Below are positions 47,033 through 59,004 of a stretch of DNA of 64,000 nucleotides, in pieces. This DNA comes from Xenopus tropicalis (taxonomy: Eukaryota; Chordata; Amphibia; Anura; Pipidae), in contig NC_030686.2 in assembly GCF_000004195.4 (NCBI RefSeq), positions 45,705,961 through 45,769,960 of the forward strand, read 5' to 3'. A program made the position numbers and the translations under genes. The notes under the pieces are model-generated. The model had not been told where the DNA came from. It made no database searches and saw nothing but the letters and a program-made list of their open reading frames with translations. Position 1 is the stretch's first letter, and the number at the start of each line of letters is the position of its first letter.

Positions 47033-47536
47033 AGTAGGGCAAGATGGAGACAGTAGGGCAAGACAGACAGTAGGGCAAGACAGACAGTAGGGCAAGATGG
47101 AGACAGTAGGGCAAGATGGAGACAGTAGGGCAAGATGGAGACAGTAGGACAAGATGGAGACAGTAGGGCAACATGGAGACAGCAGGGCAAGATGGAGACA
47201 GCAGGGCAAGGTGGAAAGTGTATGGCAAGATGGAGACAGTAGATCAAGATGGAGACAGTAGGGCAAGATGGAGACAGTAGGGCAAGATGGAGACAGTAGG
47301 GCAAGATGGAGACAGTAGGGCAAGATGGAGACAGTAGGGCAAGATGGAGACAGTAGGGCAAGATGGAGACAGTAGGGCAAGATGGAGACAGTAGGGCAAA
47401 ATGGAGACAGTAGGGCAAGATGGAGACAGTAGGGCAAAATGGAGACAGTAGGGCAAGATGGAGACAGTAGGGCAAGATGGAGACAGTAGGGCAAAATGGA
47501 GACAGTAGGGCAAGATGGAGACAGTAGGGCAAGATG
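47033..47536. repeat. 19-bp minisatellite, about 27 copies
   Basis: The unit is GGGCAAGATGGAGACAGTA. The left part has divergent copies (GGGCAAGACAGACAGTA), the right part is homogeneous apart from AAGATGG/AAAATGG. Open frames of nearly 200 codons on the minus strand are the repeat only. Confidence 0.95.
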
Positions 47537-48864
47537 GTGGTGACAAGGTACTAAGATTATAATACTCTTAATGGCTACAGGTTGGTTGTAGGGACATTCT
47601 AATGCTGTGAGTTGCTACAGGTTGTTCTGTAATACAGCGGCGCCTATACAAACCAGTAGGGCTGATTTTTCAATCAGATATCTGTTCAGCAGGCCATTTG
47701 GGGGGCCTTATACACAGGCTAATTAACTGCAGACTAGGCCTGCAGGGACAAAGTTAGTAGCTTTTATTGGCTTGTGTATGGCCAGCTTCTGCCTAGACTT
47801 GTAAAAGTTCTAATGCTCTTATTAGCTACAGGCAGGGTTGCCAGATTTATTTTTTCCAAACCAGCCAAAGTCAAGTCTAAAACTAGCCCAAAAATAGGCC
47901 AATATGTGCAATGAAAAAAATTCTTCTGTCTGTAATTGCATGCTGGGTATTGTAGTTTTATATTAATCTTAGCTGTAGGCTAAGTGTAAGATACAAACTA
48001 CATTGCCCAGCTTGCACTGGGATACCAGATGAAAGTATAAACTATAATAATATGCTAGTTGGCAAGAAAATCTGATTTGTATGGATTTAAGCTCATGATG
48101 AGGAGTTTATTTACTAATTAATTTACTAACAAAGTGCATTTAATGATTTTACGGACAGGTCACACAATGATTGGCCATCCTCACACTAAAGCAGCATATA
48201 CACATAGCTCTTAATGAAGGAAGATTGAGTGGAAAACATGCCTAATTAGATTTTATTTTTAGCAGTTTCTTATAGGTTAAGAAAAGTGCAATTTGGTATC
48301 ATCCTGCTTATAGACTACCGGGGGGTAAAACATCATTCTTTTTTTATCAAGTTCACAATATCAGAAAAGCTGCCAGTGATACTCCCGTTCATATACAGAG
48401 ATGCAGGCCCCAGTGGTTTAATTGCTGGAAACAAGCCGGCGTATCCACAGCAGCCCTGGCACCGCCGCATCCCAGGGGGGCTCCTGGGTATTCATGAAAC
48501 AAACAGCCTGCTTATAGCTCCTTCCCAGAGTCACACTGCTGCACATCCAATCATATACCCGCCATACCTGCCCCATATAAAGAAAGGTTTCTAGTAACAT
48601 TCACATAAGTAAAGTTTGCCTTGATTTGGTATCCCATAGCAACAATTAGCAGTTAGCGTTACTTGCAGTTACTGTCATGTTGCTAGGGGTTACTGGATAG
48701 GTTTGCAATTTACCTTCATTACAGAATAAACTCCTCAGATGATATAATGTATACTTATAATTGGTACTTGTGATGTCACTTGTATCACTTGGCTACCTGT
48801 GTATTATAAATAAATAATAAAACATGGTGTCATACTTTAATATATGTACATATTAGAAGACATC
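47537..48864. other. 5' flank, nothing recognised
   Basis: No array. Positions 48400-48600 are unique and moderately GC-rich; no exon or family is recognised. Confidence 0.5.
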
Positions 48865-49185
48865 CTTGTGCCTTTATATGGGCACAGAACCCCTCAGTGA
48901 CTTCTAATATCCTTATCATTTACAGTAGGGGGTACATTATCCCTTATAATACATGAGTGATACTCAGAGTTCCCTGTATAACTCAGCCTGCAGCCTTGTG
49001 CCTTTATATGGGGGGCACAGAACCCCTCAGTGACTGCTAATATCCTTATCATTTACAGTAGGGGGTACATTATCCCTTATAATACATGAGTGATACTCAG
49101 AGTTCCCTGTATAACTCAGCCTGCAGCCTTGTGCCTTTATATGGGCACAGAACCCCTCAGTGACTGCTAATATCCCTATAATTAC
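48865..49185. repeat. 128-132-bp tandem repeat, 2.5 copies
   Basis: CTTGTGCCTTTATATGGGCA, CAGAACCCCTCAGTGACT, ATATCCTTATCATTTACAGT and GAGTGATACTCAGAGTTCCC occur at 48867, 48995 and (partly) 49127. Confidence 0.9.
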
Positions 49186-49770
49186 AGTACAGCTTATTGT
49201 GTGCCCAGAACATTCCCTCTCTGTATATTTGTATTTATACATATGGGTAGGGGGTGCCATAGTGTTTCCCTTAGACAGTACAGTATGGGGGTACAGCTTA
49301 TTGTGTGCCCAGAACATTCCTTCTCTGTATATTTGTATTTATACATATGGGTAGGGGGTGCCATAGTGTTTCCCTTAGACAGTACAGTATGGGGGTACAG
49401 CTTATTGTGTGCCCAGAACATTCCTTCTCTGTATATTTGTATTTATACATATGGGTAGGGGTGCCATAGTGTTTCCCTTAGACAGTACAGTATGGGGGTA
49501 CAGCTTATTGTGTGCCCAGAACATTCCTTCTCTGTATATTTGTATTTATACATATGGGTAGGGGGTGCCATAGTGTTTCCCTTAGACAGTACAGTATGTG
49601 GGTACAGCTTATTGTGTGCCCAGAACATTCCTTCTCTGTATATTTGTATTTATACATATGGGTAGGAGGTGCCATAGTGTTTCCCTTAGACAGTACAGTA
49701 TGGGGGTACAGCTTATTGTGTGCCCAGAACATTCCTTCTCTGTATATTTGTATTTATACAGTACATAGGG
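49186..49770. repeat. About 104-bp minisatellite, 6 copies (locus 1)
   Basis: The unit contains GTACAGCTTATTGTGTGCCC, AGAACATTCCTTCTCTGTAT, TTGTATTTATACATATGGGT and GCCATAGTGTTTCCCTTAGA. Five more copies occur at 59005-59505, same orientation. Confidence 0.95.
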
Positions 49771-50261
49771 GTAGAAGCTGCCATTATGTTGCTACAGCTT
49801 CATCTGTTTATGACTACAGCAGGTTGGTATATTCCATATAAAGAGGGAAGGTACTGGGAGTTGTATTTCAGCCACAGCTGGAGGGTTACCCAGTACTACC
49901 CTGCTCCTCTCTCCCAGTGCCGTGACTATGAGAAGCTTTCATTGCTGGATTTTAGCTTTGGGGGGTTCAGGAGTTTCTCCCTCAGTTCCAGGCAAGCAGT
50001 GAGTTTCTCAGTGGGCTCCATGCTCCTCTCAGTCCCACGTAGCTGATGGCTCGCTCCCCAAGGCTTCTGGCCAACCAGGGCATTCCCGGCCACTCTCATC
50101 CCAGGGAAGGACACAGCTTTAGACAATGGATATTTGGGAGGAGCTGCCTAGTGGCATTCAGTCCAGCACCACAGAACCGACACCAGCAGCACAGCATTCA
50201 GTTATCAACTCCTTCTTATGCACCCTCACCCCATTCTCTCGCTCTCACACACCTCACTTGA
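49771..50261. other. 5' flank, nothing recognised
   Basis: Short unique stretch between arrays. Open frames on both strands lack any recognisable family. Confidence 0.5.
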
Positions 50262-51790
50262 TTCTCTCCTACACCCCCACCCGTCCTCTCCTTCTCCTAC
50301 ACCCCCATTCATCCTATCCTTCTCCTACACCCCCATTCATCCTCTCCTTCTCCTACACCCCCATTCATCCTCTCCTTCTCCTACACCCCCATTCATCCTC
50401 TCCTTCTCCTACACCCCCATTCATCCTCTCCTTCTCCTACACCCCCATTCATCCTCTCCTTCTCCTACACCCCCACCCGTCCTCTCCTTCTCCTACACCC
50501 CCATTCATCCTCTCCTTCTCCTACACCCCCACCCGTCCTCTCCTTCTCCTACACCCCCATTCATCCTCTCCTTCTCCTACACCCCCATTCATCCTTTCCT
50601 TCTCCTACACCCCCATTCATCCTCTCCTTCGCCTACACCCCCATTCATCTTCTCCTTCTCCTACACCCCTACCCATCCTCTCCTTCCCCTACACCCCCAT
50701 TCATCTTCTCCTTCTCCTACACCCCACCCGTCCTCTCCTTCTCCTACACCCCCATTCATCCTCTCCTTCTCCTACACCCCCACCCGTCCTCTCCTTCTCC
50801 TACACCCCCATTCATCCTCTCCTTCTCCTACACCCCCATTCATCCTTTCCTTCTCCTACACCCCCATTCATCCTCTCCTTCGCCTACACCCCCATTCATC
50901 TTCTCCTTCTCCTACACCCCTACCCATCCTCTCCTTCTCCTACACCCCTACCCATCCTCTCCTTCCCCTACACCCCCACCCATACTCTCCTTCTCCTACA
51001 CCCCCACCCATCCTCTCCTTCCCCTACACCCCTACCCTTCCTCTCCTTCCCCTACACCCCTACCCATACTATCCTTCTCCTACACCCCCACCCATCCTCT
51101 CCTTCTCCTACACCCCCACCCATACTCTCCTTCTCCTACACCCCCACCCATCCTCTCCTTCTCCTACACCCCTACCCATCCTCTCCTTCTCCTACACCCC
51201 CACCCATACTCTCCTTCTCCTACACCCCACCCATCCTCTCCTTCTCCTACACCCCTACCCATCCTCTCCTTCCCCTACACCCCCACCCATACTCTCCTTC
51301 TCCTACACCCCCACCCATCCTCTCCTTCCCCTACACCCCTACCCTCCTCTCCTTCCCCTACACCCCTACCCTTCCTCTCCTTCCCCTACACCCCTACCCA
51401 TACTATCCTTCTCCTACACCCCCACCCATCCTCTCCTTCTCCTACACCCCCACCCATCCTCTCCTTCTCCTACACCCCCACCCATCCTCTCCTTCTCCTA
51501 CACCCCCACCCATCCTCTCCTTCTCCTACACCCCCACCCATCCTCTCCTTCTCCTACACCCCCACCCATACTCTCCTTTTCCTACACCCCCACCCATACT
51601 CTCCTTCTCCTACACCCCCACCCATACTCTCCTTCTCCTACACCCCCACCCATCCTCTCCTTCTCCTACACCCCCACCCATACTCTCCTTTTCCTACACC
51701 CCCACCCATCCTCTCCTTCTCCTACACCCCCACCCATACTCTCCTTTTCCTACACCCATATCCATCCTCTCCTTCTCCTACACCCCCACA
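50262..51790. repeat. 28-bp pyrimidine-rich minisatellite, about 55 copies
   Basis: The unit is CTCCTTCTCCTACACCCCCA plus CCCATCCT or TTCATCCT. The plus strand is almost pure pyrimidine. A few copies have lost one base. Period 28 cycles through all three frames, so frames of 559 and 538 codons appear on the plus strand; these are not genes. Confidence 0.96.
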
Positions 51791-52535
51791 AATCTGGGGG
51801 CTTAATCTTTTCACATGGCATTATATCGAAATGACATTAAAAAAAAAATGACCCAGGGCAGATTAACCTATACATACCACCCTGTATATGTGGGCCATAT
51901 TGGTGGGCCCCCTATGCTGACTGGCGCAATAGTATTCCCCACACAGACTTTATCCTCAGCGGAGAGTGTGGGCAAGGGCATTATGGGCTCATCTCCCAAA
52001 CTACGATGGGCACTCAGAGTGGGGCAGCTGGCCAAGAGGTATTCCCTTGTGTGGGGCCCCCTATGGGCCCAACTGACCCAAGGCCGGCCCTGCCCATGGT
52101 CTATGCCATTTCAGGAGATATTAGGGAACAAACTGCATATTAACACAGAATCCATTCCTACTCAGCCCTTTCCTATAAGTATTTCTGCACCTAAACCACA
52201 GGCATTGCTGTTATGTAGGTGTTGCCTGCACGGCCCCTATTGATTTCAATGCATTGACAGACCTCAAAGTATCAGTTGCCCCGATGGCGAAACGATGATG
52301 GCACAACATGCCTGACATGTATGTCTATATCTGGCACTGTTCTTATTCTTGTCCTTGGAACATGGAGACAATAAAAGGGACTCTGTTGTTATTTCCTTTG
52401 TGTTTGTGGAAATATAACAATAATATAACAGCAGCACACTCTTGCTTTATGGCAGGGATTCTAGATAAACACTCAGGATCTGGGCAACAGTGTGAATGGA
52501 TGGAATGGATTGGTCCTTTAGATGAAATCTATTTT
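51791..52535. other. 5' flank, nothing recognised
   Basis: Unique-looking DNA between the 28-bp array and the Tc1-like element. Confidence 0.5.
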
Positions 52536-52536
52536 A

Positions 52537-53770
52537 CAGGGGTGCTTGAAAGTTTGTGAACCCTTTAAAAATTTTTATATTTTTATATGAATGTGACTTA
52601 AATCCTCATCTGATTTTCAAACAAGCACTAAAAGTAGATGAAGAAAACCTAGTGAAACCAATGAAACAAAAAGTATATTTGGTCATGTATTTAAGTGAAA
52701 GTAAGTGACTGTGTGTGACATTTAGCCCATTCTTCCATACAGAGCAGGTTCATCTGTTGGATGTTGGTGGTTTTCCTCACATGAACCTGTCGCTTTAGGT
52801 CTTTCTATAACATTTCAGTTGGATTAAGGTCAGGACTGTGACTTGGCCATTCCAGAACATTCACCTTATTCTCCTGTAACCATTCTTTGGTAGAGCCACT
52901 TGTGTGTTTAGGGTCGCTGTCTCGCTGCATGACCCACTGTCCCTTGAGATTCACAGACAGATATCTTGACATTTTCCTTTAGAATTCTCCGGTATAGTTC
53001 TGAATTCATTGTTCCGCCAATGATGGCAAGCCGTCCAGACCCAGATGCAGCAAAACATTCCCAAACCAGAACACTCCCACCACAAGGTTTCACAGATACA
53101 GGGATAAGGTCCTTATGCCGGAATGCAGTGTTTTTATTTCTCCTAATGTAGCCAAAAAGTTCTATTTTGGCTCCATCTGTCCATAAAACACTCTTCCAGT
53201 CTCCTTCTGGGTTTGTGCACAGAAACCTGTAGCCGGTCGGCAATATTTTTGAGGGACAGCAGTGGCCGCCATGCAGTTGGAGTTATCTTTGATGGCCGAC
53301 CACTTCTGCGTAGGGTCTTGAATTTCCCCCATAAGTACACAATCTGTCTGACTGTTGATTGGTGGAGCCCAAACCCTTTAGACATAGTCTTGTAACCTTT
53401 CCCAGCTTTATGGGATCAACAACTCTTTTTCTGAGCTCCTCGGACACCTCCTGTTGGAGCCATGATGTCCATCCACAAATGTGCTGTATGTGGGCTCAGG
53501 CTTTGCTGGATTCCTGTTCTTTAAATAAAACAGGGTCCCTCTCACACCTGATTGTCACCCCATTGACTGAAAACACCAGACTCTGATTTCACCTTCAATC
53601 CATACGATAATTATAAGCATTCACATACTTTTGCCGCACACAGATGTGTTTTAGGATATTTTTGTTCAATAAATACATGGCCAAATATAATCATTTTTAC
53701 TTCATTTGTTTAATTAGGTTTTCTTCATCTACTTTCAGGACTTCATTTATATAAAAATATCATTTGACAG
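52537..53770 (-). mobile_element. Tc1/mariner-type transposon, inactive
   Basis: The left end starts TACAGGGGTGCTTGAAAGTT. Inverted segments AAGTAGATGAAGAAAACCTA (about 52631) and TTAGGTTTTCTTCATCTACT (about 53715) mark the terminal repeats. The outer 50 bp of the left repeat are not matched on the right, so the right end is damaged. Transposase remains are on the minus strand between them. The length is close to the 1.2-1.6 kb usual for Tc1 elements. Confidence 0.85.
52800..53390 (-). pseudogene. Tc1-like transposase remnant
   Basis: Read right to left: a helix-turn-helix part (LHQSTVRQIVYLWGKFKTLR, then RSGRPSKI) at about 53385-53300; a DNA-binding/linker part (LLSLKNIADRLQVSVHK); in another frame the catalytic region with VLWTDGAKIELFG, whose Asp is the first DDE residue, and CGGSVLVWECFAASGSG; and then, in a third frame at about 52930-52800, [12 protein letters not shown] with the second Asp, and [10 protein letters not shown]. 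At least two frameshifts separate the parts, so no transposase can be made. Confidence 0.85.
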
Positions 53771-53841
53771 GCCACTTATTGGAATATAGCTGATCTGTCA
53801 TTTAGAACGTCTAGTTCTCCTTTAATTTTAAGTGCAGTGTA

Positions 53842-54200
53842 AAGGTGCCCATACACGTTGAGATCCACTCACTTGGCGAGGTTGCCAAGCGAGCGGATCT
53901 TCACCCGATATCCCCACCTACGGGTGGGCGATATCGGGGAGTGTGTAGGCTAATTTGATCGTTTGGCCCTGGGGAATTATAACGGCGGCAATGGGGCAGT
54001 TGGTTCGGAGACTGCATCAACGAGCCGATGCCCAGATACGACTGAATCTTTTAACCTGCCCAATGGATATCTGCCCAATTTCAGGCCAGATATCTGTCGG
54101 GTATGGCCTTCGTTCCTGCCCCTACACGGGCCGATAAGCTGCAGAATCAGTCCAAGGGACTCATATAGGCAGCTACAATTGGCCCGTGTATGGGGGCCTT
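53842..54200. mobile_element. MITE, 'gtgcccatacac' family, complete copy
   Basis: Ends AAGGTGCCCATACACG and CGTGTATGGGGGCCTT form inverted termini. The interior has the palindrome CTTGGCGAGGTTGCCAAG, CCCACCTACGGGTGGG and CCAGATATCTGTCGGG. About 359 bp, no coding capacity. It lies 70 bp from the Tc1 remnant. Confidence 0.8.
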
Positions 54201-55127
54201 AAGGCGGATGTCAGCAGTGGATTAACATGAGGGCTACCCAGCAGAGGCCTGGGCTCCATAGTTCCCAGGGGGGCCAGCACAGTAAGGTCTGCACTCACTG
54301 CCAGGGGCTCCTTTGCCATCCTCAAATGCCAGCCTCAACCCTGGAGCCTTCTGCTCTCGTGGCTATATGCAGGAATGGGAGTTTCCATACTGTGCCAAGA
54401 GACATAGGAAAGCTCAGCTGAGGCAGAACAAGCAAAACCACACAATAAATGCAATGTGACCCCATAAAACTACACATCACTAATAACAAGCTCCCAGTTG
54501 ATTCAGTCTTTGCTCTCTGCCTGCGCATTGAGGGATTACTATCTGCCGGCTAATCTCCCTACGTCACTGCCTGCCCTAGGAGAAGTAACGCAGATTGCAG
54601 GGCAGATAAGCCATTTAAAGGCGCTAGCAGGATGCCAATGCTCTGTATTGCGTGGGTGAGAGTCTACGTAACACAGAAAATGGGGTTACATGGGTCAGCA
54701 GGGTGCTTAAACTACAATTAACAGCTTTTCTCAACAACTGCAGTCCGTCAGGGTATGCTGAGAGTTGTAGTTGAACCCGAGCTGGAAATATTCACAGTAG
54801 TAGCACTAGACCCTGTATTACTTTCTCTGCAGCTCATGTGAACCGAAACCCAGTAAAACTGCAGAAAGGGGTTCTGGCTCCCCCCCACCCTACCCGTCTA
54901 TTTCCTGTCCCAGTCTCGCTCACACACAGCGTCTGGCTTCTATCTGTCTGCCCTAATACACAGTGACAAGGTGGGAAGGGGGGCTTTATTGGGAGACTTG
55001 GGGTAGGGAAGCAGTCAGGTTCCTTTGCAGGCGCTTAACTTGTTTTTATTTACAATCTATGCCACCACCTTGGTGCCAATACTCTCAGGCTGTACAGCTC
55101 TACCATGGAACTGTGGCATTTCAACTG
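54201..55127. other. 5' flank, nothing recognised
   Basis: Unique-looking DNA. ACTACAATTAACAGCTTTTC and CTGAGAGTTGTAGTT near 54713-54772 resemble a decayed dispersed repeat. Confidence 0.4.
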
Positions 55128-55432
55128 TGCTATTTTGCATATAGAGTAAGGGGTGGAGCTTTCGTCACTGTGAGAACTCTCCCTATGTTAAAGCTTGCAG
55201 CAGGCAAATCTGCACTATTTTGCATATAGAGTAAGGGGTGGAGCTTTCGTCACTGTGAGAACTCTCCCTATGTTAAAGCTTGCAGCAGGCAAATCAGCGC
55301 TATTTTGCATATAGGATGAGGGGTGGAGCTTTTGTCACAGTGAGGACTCTCCCTATGTTAAACCACACAGAAGGCAAATCTGCACTATTTTGCATATAGA
55401 GTAAGGGGTGGAGCTTTTGTCACTGTGAGAAC
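55128..55432. repeat. 85-bp tandem repeat, 3.6 copies
   Basis: The unit contains CTATTTTGCATATAGAGTAA, GGGGTGGAGCTTTCGTCACT and GAACTCTCCCTATGTTAAAG, at 55130, 55215, 55300 and 55386. Confidence 0.93.
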
Positions 55433-56127
55433 AGTTAAGATGGTAAATGAAAGTGGTTATAAACAAAAGTAATGGTGTGTTACAGTTGGGATCCCCACTA
55501 GGCTTCCTATTTCTGTGGCCTTTGTAGTTCATGATCTTGTCTGGCGGCTATAGCAGAGCAGCTGACCGGCACTGTCCCGTTGCTGTCAGTGGGAATAGCA
55601 CCATAAAACCAGCACCCAGTACACCTTCTATAGGCCTTAGGGTGGGCACCCTACAGGTACAGAGAAGGGGCAGAATATTATTTCATAGATACTTCTTCTG
55701 CTTCCCCCCCCCCCGGGAGTCAGGACATTCCCAAGTTTAGAGGTTAAATCTGCCCTTGTGCCAGGCACGTGGGTGGTCGTTGCCTGGGCTCCCGTACCCT
55801 CGGTGCCACTCTAAATGACAGCAAATATATTAAACATTTCCACCAAGTGACAGCTTTCCCCCTCCCGCTCCTGCAGCCGGAAAATGCTCCCTGCCAATCT
55901 GCCTCCTCTCTATTTATTTGTGCTTTATCAGAGCTGTCCCCATTGCTTGTCAGCGACTCAGCCAGCTGCTCCGAAAGGAGAAAACCATTAGGGAGTTACT
56001 GGCTGTCAGCCACATGGCCTATTAATGCCAACAGCAGGGCCATCATACTCCATTAGCAGATAGGGCTACTGCTGCAAGCATAACTATGTAATGCCATTGC
56101 TGGGTGCCCCAGAAGAGTAAAGACTAC
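55433..56127. other. 5' flank, nothing recognised
   Basis: A C-run of 12 at about 55704. Positions 55840-56050 are unique and moderately GC-rich. Confidence 0.4.
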
Positions 56128-56478
56128 CTCTCATAGCCTGTAAACTATGGCAGCATAGGGATCCCCTGTACTAAGCACAATTCAGCAGGAACAGCCCCCT
56201 AAATTTGCTCATAGCCTGTACAGAGAGATACCATAAAACTATGGCACATAGGGATTCCCCTGTACTAAGCACAATTCAGCAGGAACAGCCCCTAAGTTTG
56301 CTCATAGCCTGTACAGAGAGATACCATAAAACTATGGCACATAGGGATTCCCCTGTACTAAGCACAATTCAGCAGGAACAGCCCCCTAAGTTTGCTCATA
56401 GCCTGTACAGAGAGATACCATAAAACTAAGGCACATAGGGATTCCCCTGTACTAAGCACAATTCAGCAGGAACAGCCC
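56128..56478. repeat. About 94-bp minisatellite, about 4 copies (locus 2)
   Basis: The same unit as 31322-32070 (GATACCATAAAACTATGGCA, TTCCCCTGTACTAAGCACAA), same orientation, 24 kb away. Confidence 0.95.
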
Positions 56479-57540
56479 AGTGATGCGCAGCCTCAGGCAG
56501 GTTCAAGAATACCCATAGGATTTTCCAGGGATTCCTTCACCCAACACAAAAGTCCTTCTAGTGCCCTCTGCCAGGGAATGGCTTGCCAGTCACGGCTGTA
56601 ATCACCCCTTGGCTTCTCGTGGCCATGCAGTGCCCAGGCATGCTGCTCATTAATCCCCTCTCCCCGGACCCTGCTGATCAGCGCCTCCTTTAATATCACG
56701 GATGTTAGGCTTTCTTCATCCTGATTAGAGCGAGGCAAATTTCCGTCGATTGCTTGCTGATGACCCCAGAACTCAATTCTGCTCTCTAATTGTAATGAGG
56801 GGAGGGCGCATGGTACCCAAACACCGGCTCCGGCTGCCGGGGAAGGTCAAAGAGGTTGTTCGGTGCTAAAGGAACAAGGGGGGGCACGGATCTCATTAAC
56901 CCCATCACCCCGACAGGCAGGAGGTTAATTCAGATCCTGACAGCAATACTGTTACCGGTTAGCACACAATTATACCTGAGTGATCAATTGTTCCGCCTAT
57001 CCGTGCCCCCCTCGAGTGGTGCAGCCGTGGGGGGGGGCCCTATCCAGCTTTCCTCTTGATGAATTTCATCCCAATTCAACCCTGATCCAATAGGCAGGAC
57101 CATGAAGATCCCAATTTCCCCATACATGAGAATAATTGGTCAGCCATGTTTTTTTTCATATAATAAAGTCTATGGAGCCCTTAAGAAGACCTGGGGCCAT
57201 AAAATTGCTTTGGGGGGGGGCACATCCAGCCATGTGTGTTTATTGCGCTGTGCAGCACTTCTGTAGAGCAAATACATAATTGTCCCCAATGTAATGATAT
57301 AATGGCCTTTGGGCACCCCCCCCCCCCCCCCATTGTTTCAAATTTTAATTCAGCTCCCCCAGAACAAGGACTCGCGTGATTAAGCTTGGTATTAAATACA
57401 CCATATCTGACCCCCTAATATATGAAAAAAGAGGTGCCTATTTATGCCAGTTATTAATTTAATTGCACGCCTCTGTACTTTTTAAAGGTTACAATCTCTT
57501 CTAGGCCAACATCTGGCCCATGGGCCTCCTGTTTGAACAC
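56479..57540. other. 5' flank, possible conserved non-coding DNA
   Basis: Positions 56620-57000 are free of repeats and contain homeodomain-type sites (GCTCATTAATCCC, CTCTAATTGTAATGAG, GAGGTTAATTCAGATCC). No reading frame of note. C-runs lie at 57317-57330. Confidence 0.35.
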
Positions 57541-57845
57541 AAGGCCGTGGTCCCCCGTGGTCCCCGATAGTAGCTGCAGATATCGGTCCCTTGCACAGAT
57601 ATCGGCCTGTGTATGGGCACTCCCAACGGGCCTGGCCGACCGATATCTGGCCTGAAATCGGCCACATATCGATCTGGCAGGTTAGAAAATCTAGTCGTAT
57701 TGGGGCCCCCTTCGGCTCATTGATACAGTCCCTGAACCAACTTTGCCTATGCCCATCGTTATAATTCAATCGTCTGGCCCCAGGGCCAAACAAGCAAATT
57801 ACCCTGAATTCTCCCGATATCGCCCACCCGTAGGAGGCCCATGGG
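57541..57845. mobile_element. MITE, 'gtgcccatacac' family, copy 4
   Basis: CTGTGTATGGGCACTCCCAA, GGCCGACCGATATCTGGCCT and GGCAGGTTAGAAAATCTAGT match copy 1 closely; one end is eroded. It lies about 120 bp left of the 30-bp array. Confidence 0.75.
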
Positions 57846-57963
57846 CCAGTTGATGTCCCACAAGTGAAAGTTGAAGCCCCCAGACTGCGCAACAGCTCCA
57901 TTGCCCTCTTCGGTCTGTCCTTACCCGCCCCCCAAACTTGCCGTTCTAGCACTCGGAGTGCAT

Positions 57964-58590
57964 CCCGACCCCTGTATCTGGGTGCTGCCCACACAGGACC
58001 CCTGTATCTGGGTACTGCCCACACAGGACCCCTGTATCTGGGTACTGCCCACACAGGACCCCTGTATCTGGGTACTGCCCACACAGGACCCCTGTATCTG
58101 GGTACTGCCCACACAGGACCCCTGTATCTGGGTACTGCCCACACAGGACCCCTGTATCTGGGTACTGCCCACACAGGACCCCTGTATCTGGGTACTGCCC
58201 ACACAGGACCCCTGTATCTGGGTACTGCCCACACAGGACCCCTGTATCTGGGTACTGCCCACACAGGACCCCTGTATCTGGGACACAGGACCCCTGTATC
58301 TGGGTACTGCCCACACAGGACCCCTGTATCTGGGTACTGCCCACACAGGACCCCTGTATCTGGGTACTGCCCACACAGGACCCCTGTATCTGGGTACTGC
58401 CCACACAGGACCCCTGTATCTGGGTACTGCCCACACAGGACCCCTGTATCTGGGTACTGCCCACACAAGACCCCTGTATCTGGGTACTGCCCACACAGGA
58501 CCCCTGTATCTGGGTACTGCCCACACAGGACCCCTGTATCTGGGTACTGCCCACACAGGACCCATGTATCTGGGTGCTGCCCATACAGAC
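57964..58590. repeat. 30-bp minisatellite, about 21 copies
   Basis: ACACAGGACCCCTGTATCTG plus GGTACTGCCC, nearly identical copies with one 15-bp deletion at about 58283. Ten codons per unit leave all six frames open for 200-330 codons; not a gene. Confidence 0.96.
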
Positions 58591-59004
58591 ACTCCTTTAG
58601 GCCCAGCTCTGCAGGCTCTGCTTGAGGCTCTCAGGGGAGAGGGGCCGCGGTTTCCCCAGCTGGGGAGCATTTAGCCGTCTGTCTGAGCAAATATCAGGCT
58701 GGCAATGAATGCTGAGAGGGGGATTAGAGTGGAGGAGTGGGAGAGAGGAGGGGAGGAGGTGAGAATGAACAAGACGTGGTTGGCAGAAATAATACATGGA
58801 AATCTCTCATGGTGTCGGGATTCTGCTCCATTTACTCAGATTCCATTAAACAGCGCAACATAGAATTCCTCTTACCCCATCTTGCCCTTTCCTGCAGGGG
58901 GAGTGGTTGGTATCACCCTCCCTATGATCAGGGAATCTGCCTTTAATCTATTTACAGTAATAAAGGGAAACAGTTTAAAACAACATTGAGTGTCAATACA
59001 TTAT
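58591..59004. other. 5' flank, nothing recognised
   Basis: Unique-looking DNA between two arrays. Confidence 0.5.

Noticed and set aside
46907..47546. Minus-strand frames near 200 codons
   Set aside because: 19-bp array; the frame shifts every unit but no unit contains a stop.
50126..51834. Plus-strand open frames of 559 and 538 codons
   Set aside because: The 28-bp pyrimidine-rich minisatellite lacks stops in its units; product is a Ser/Pro/Leu repeat cycling through frames.
57482..58674. Open frames of 200-330 codons in several frames on both strands
   Set aside because: A 30-bp array (ten codons) open in every frame; period explains it.
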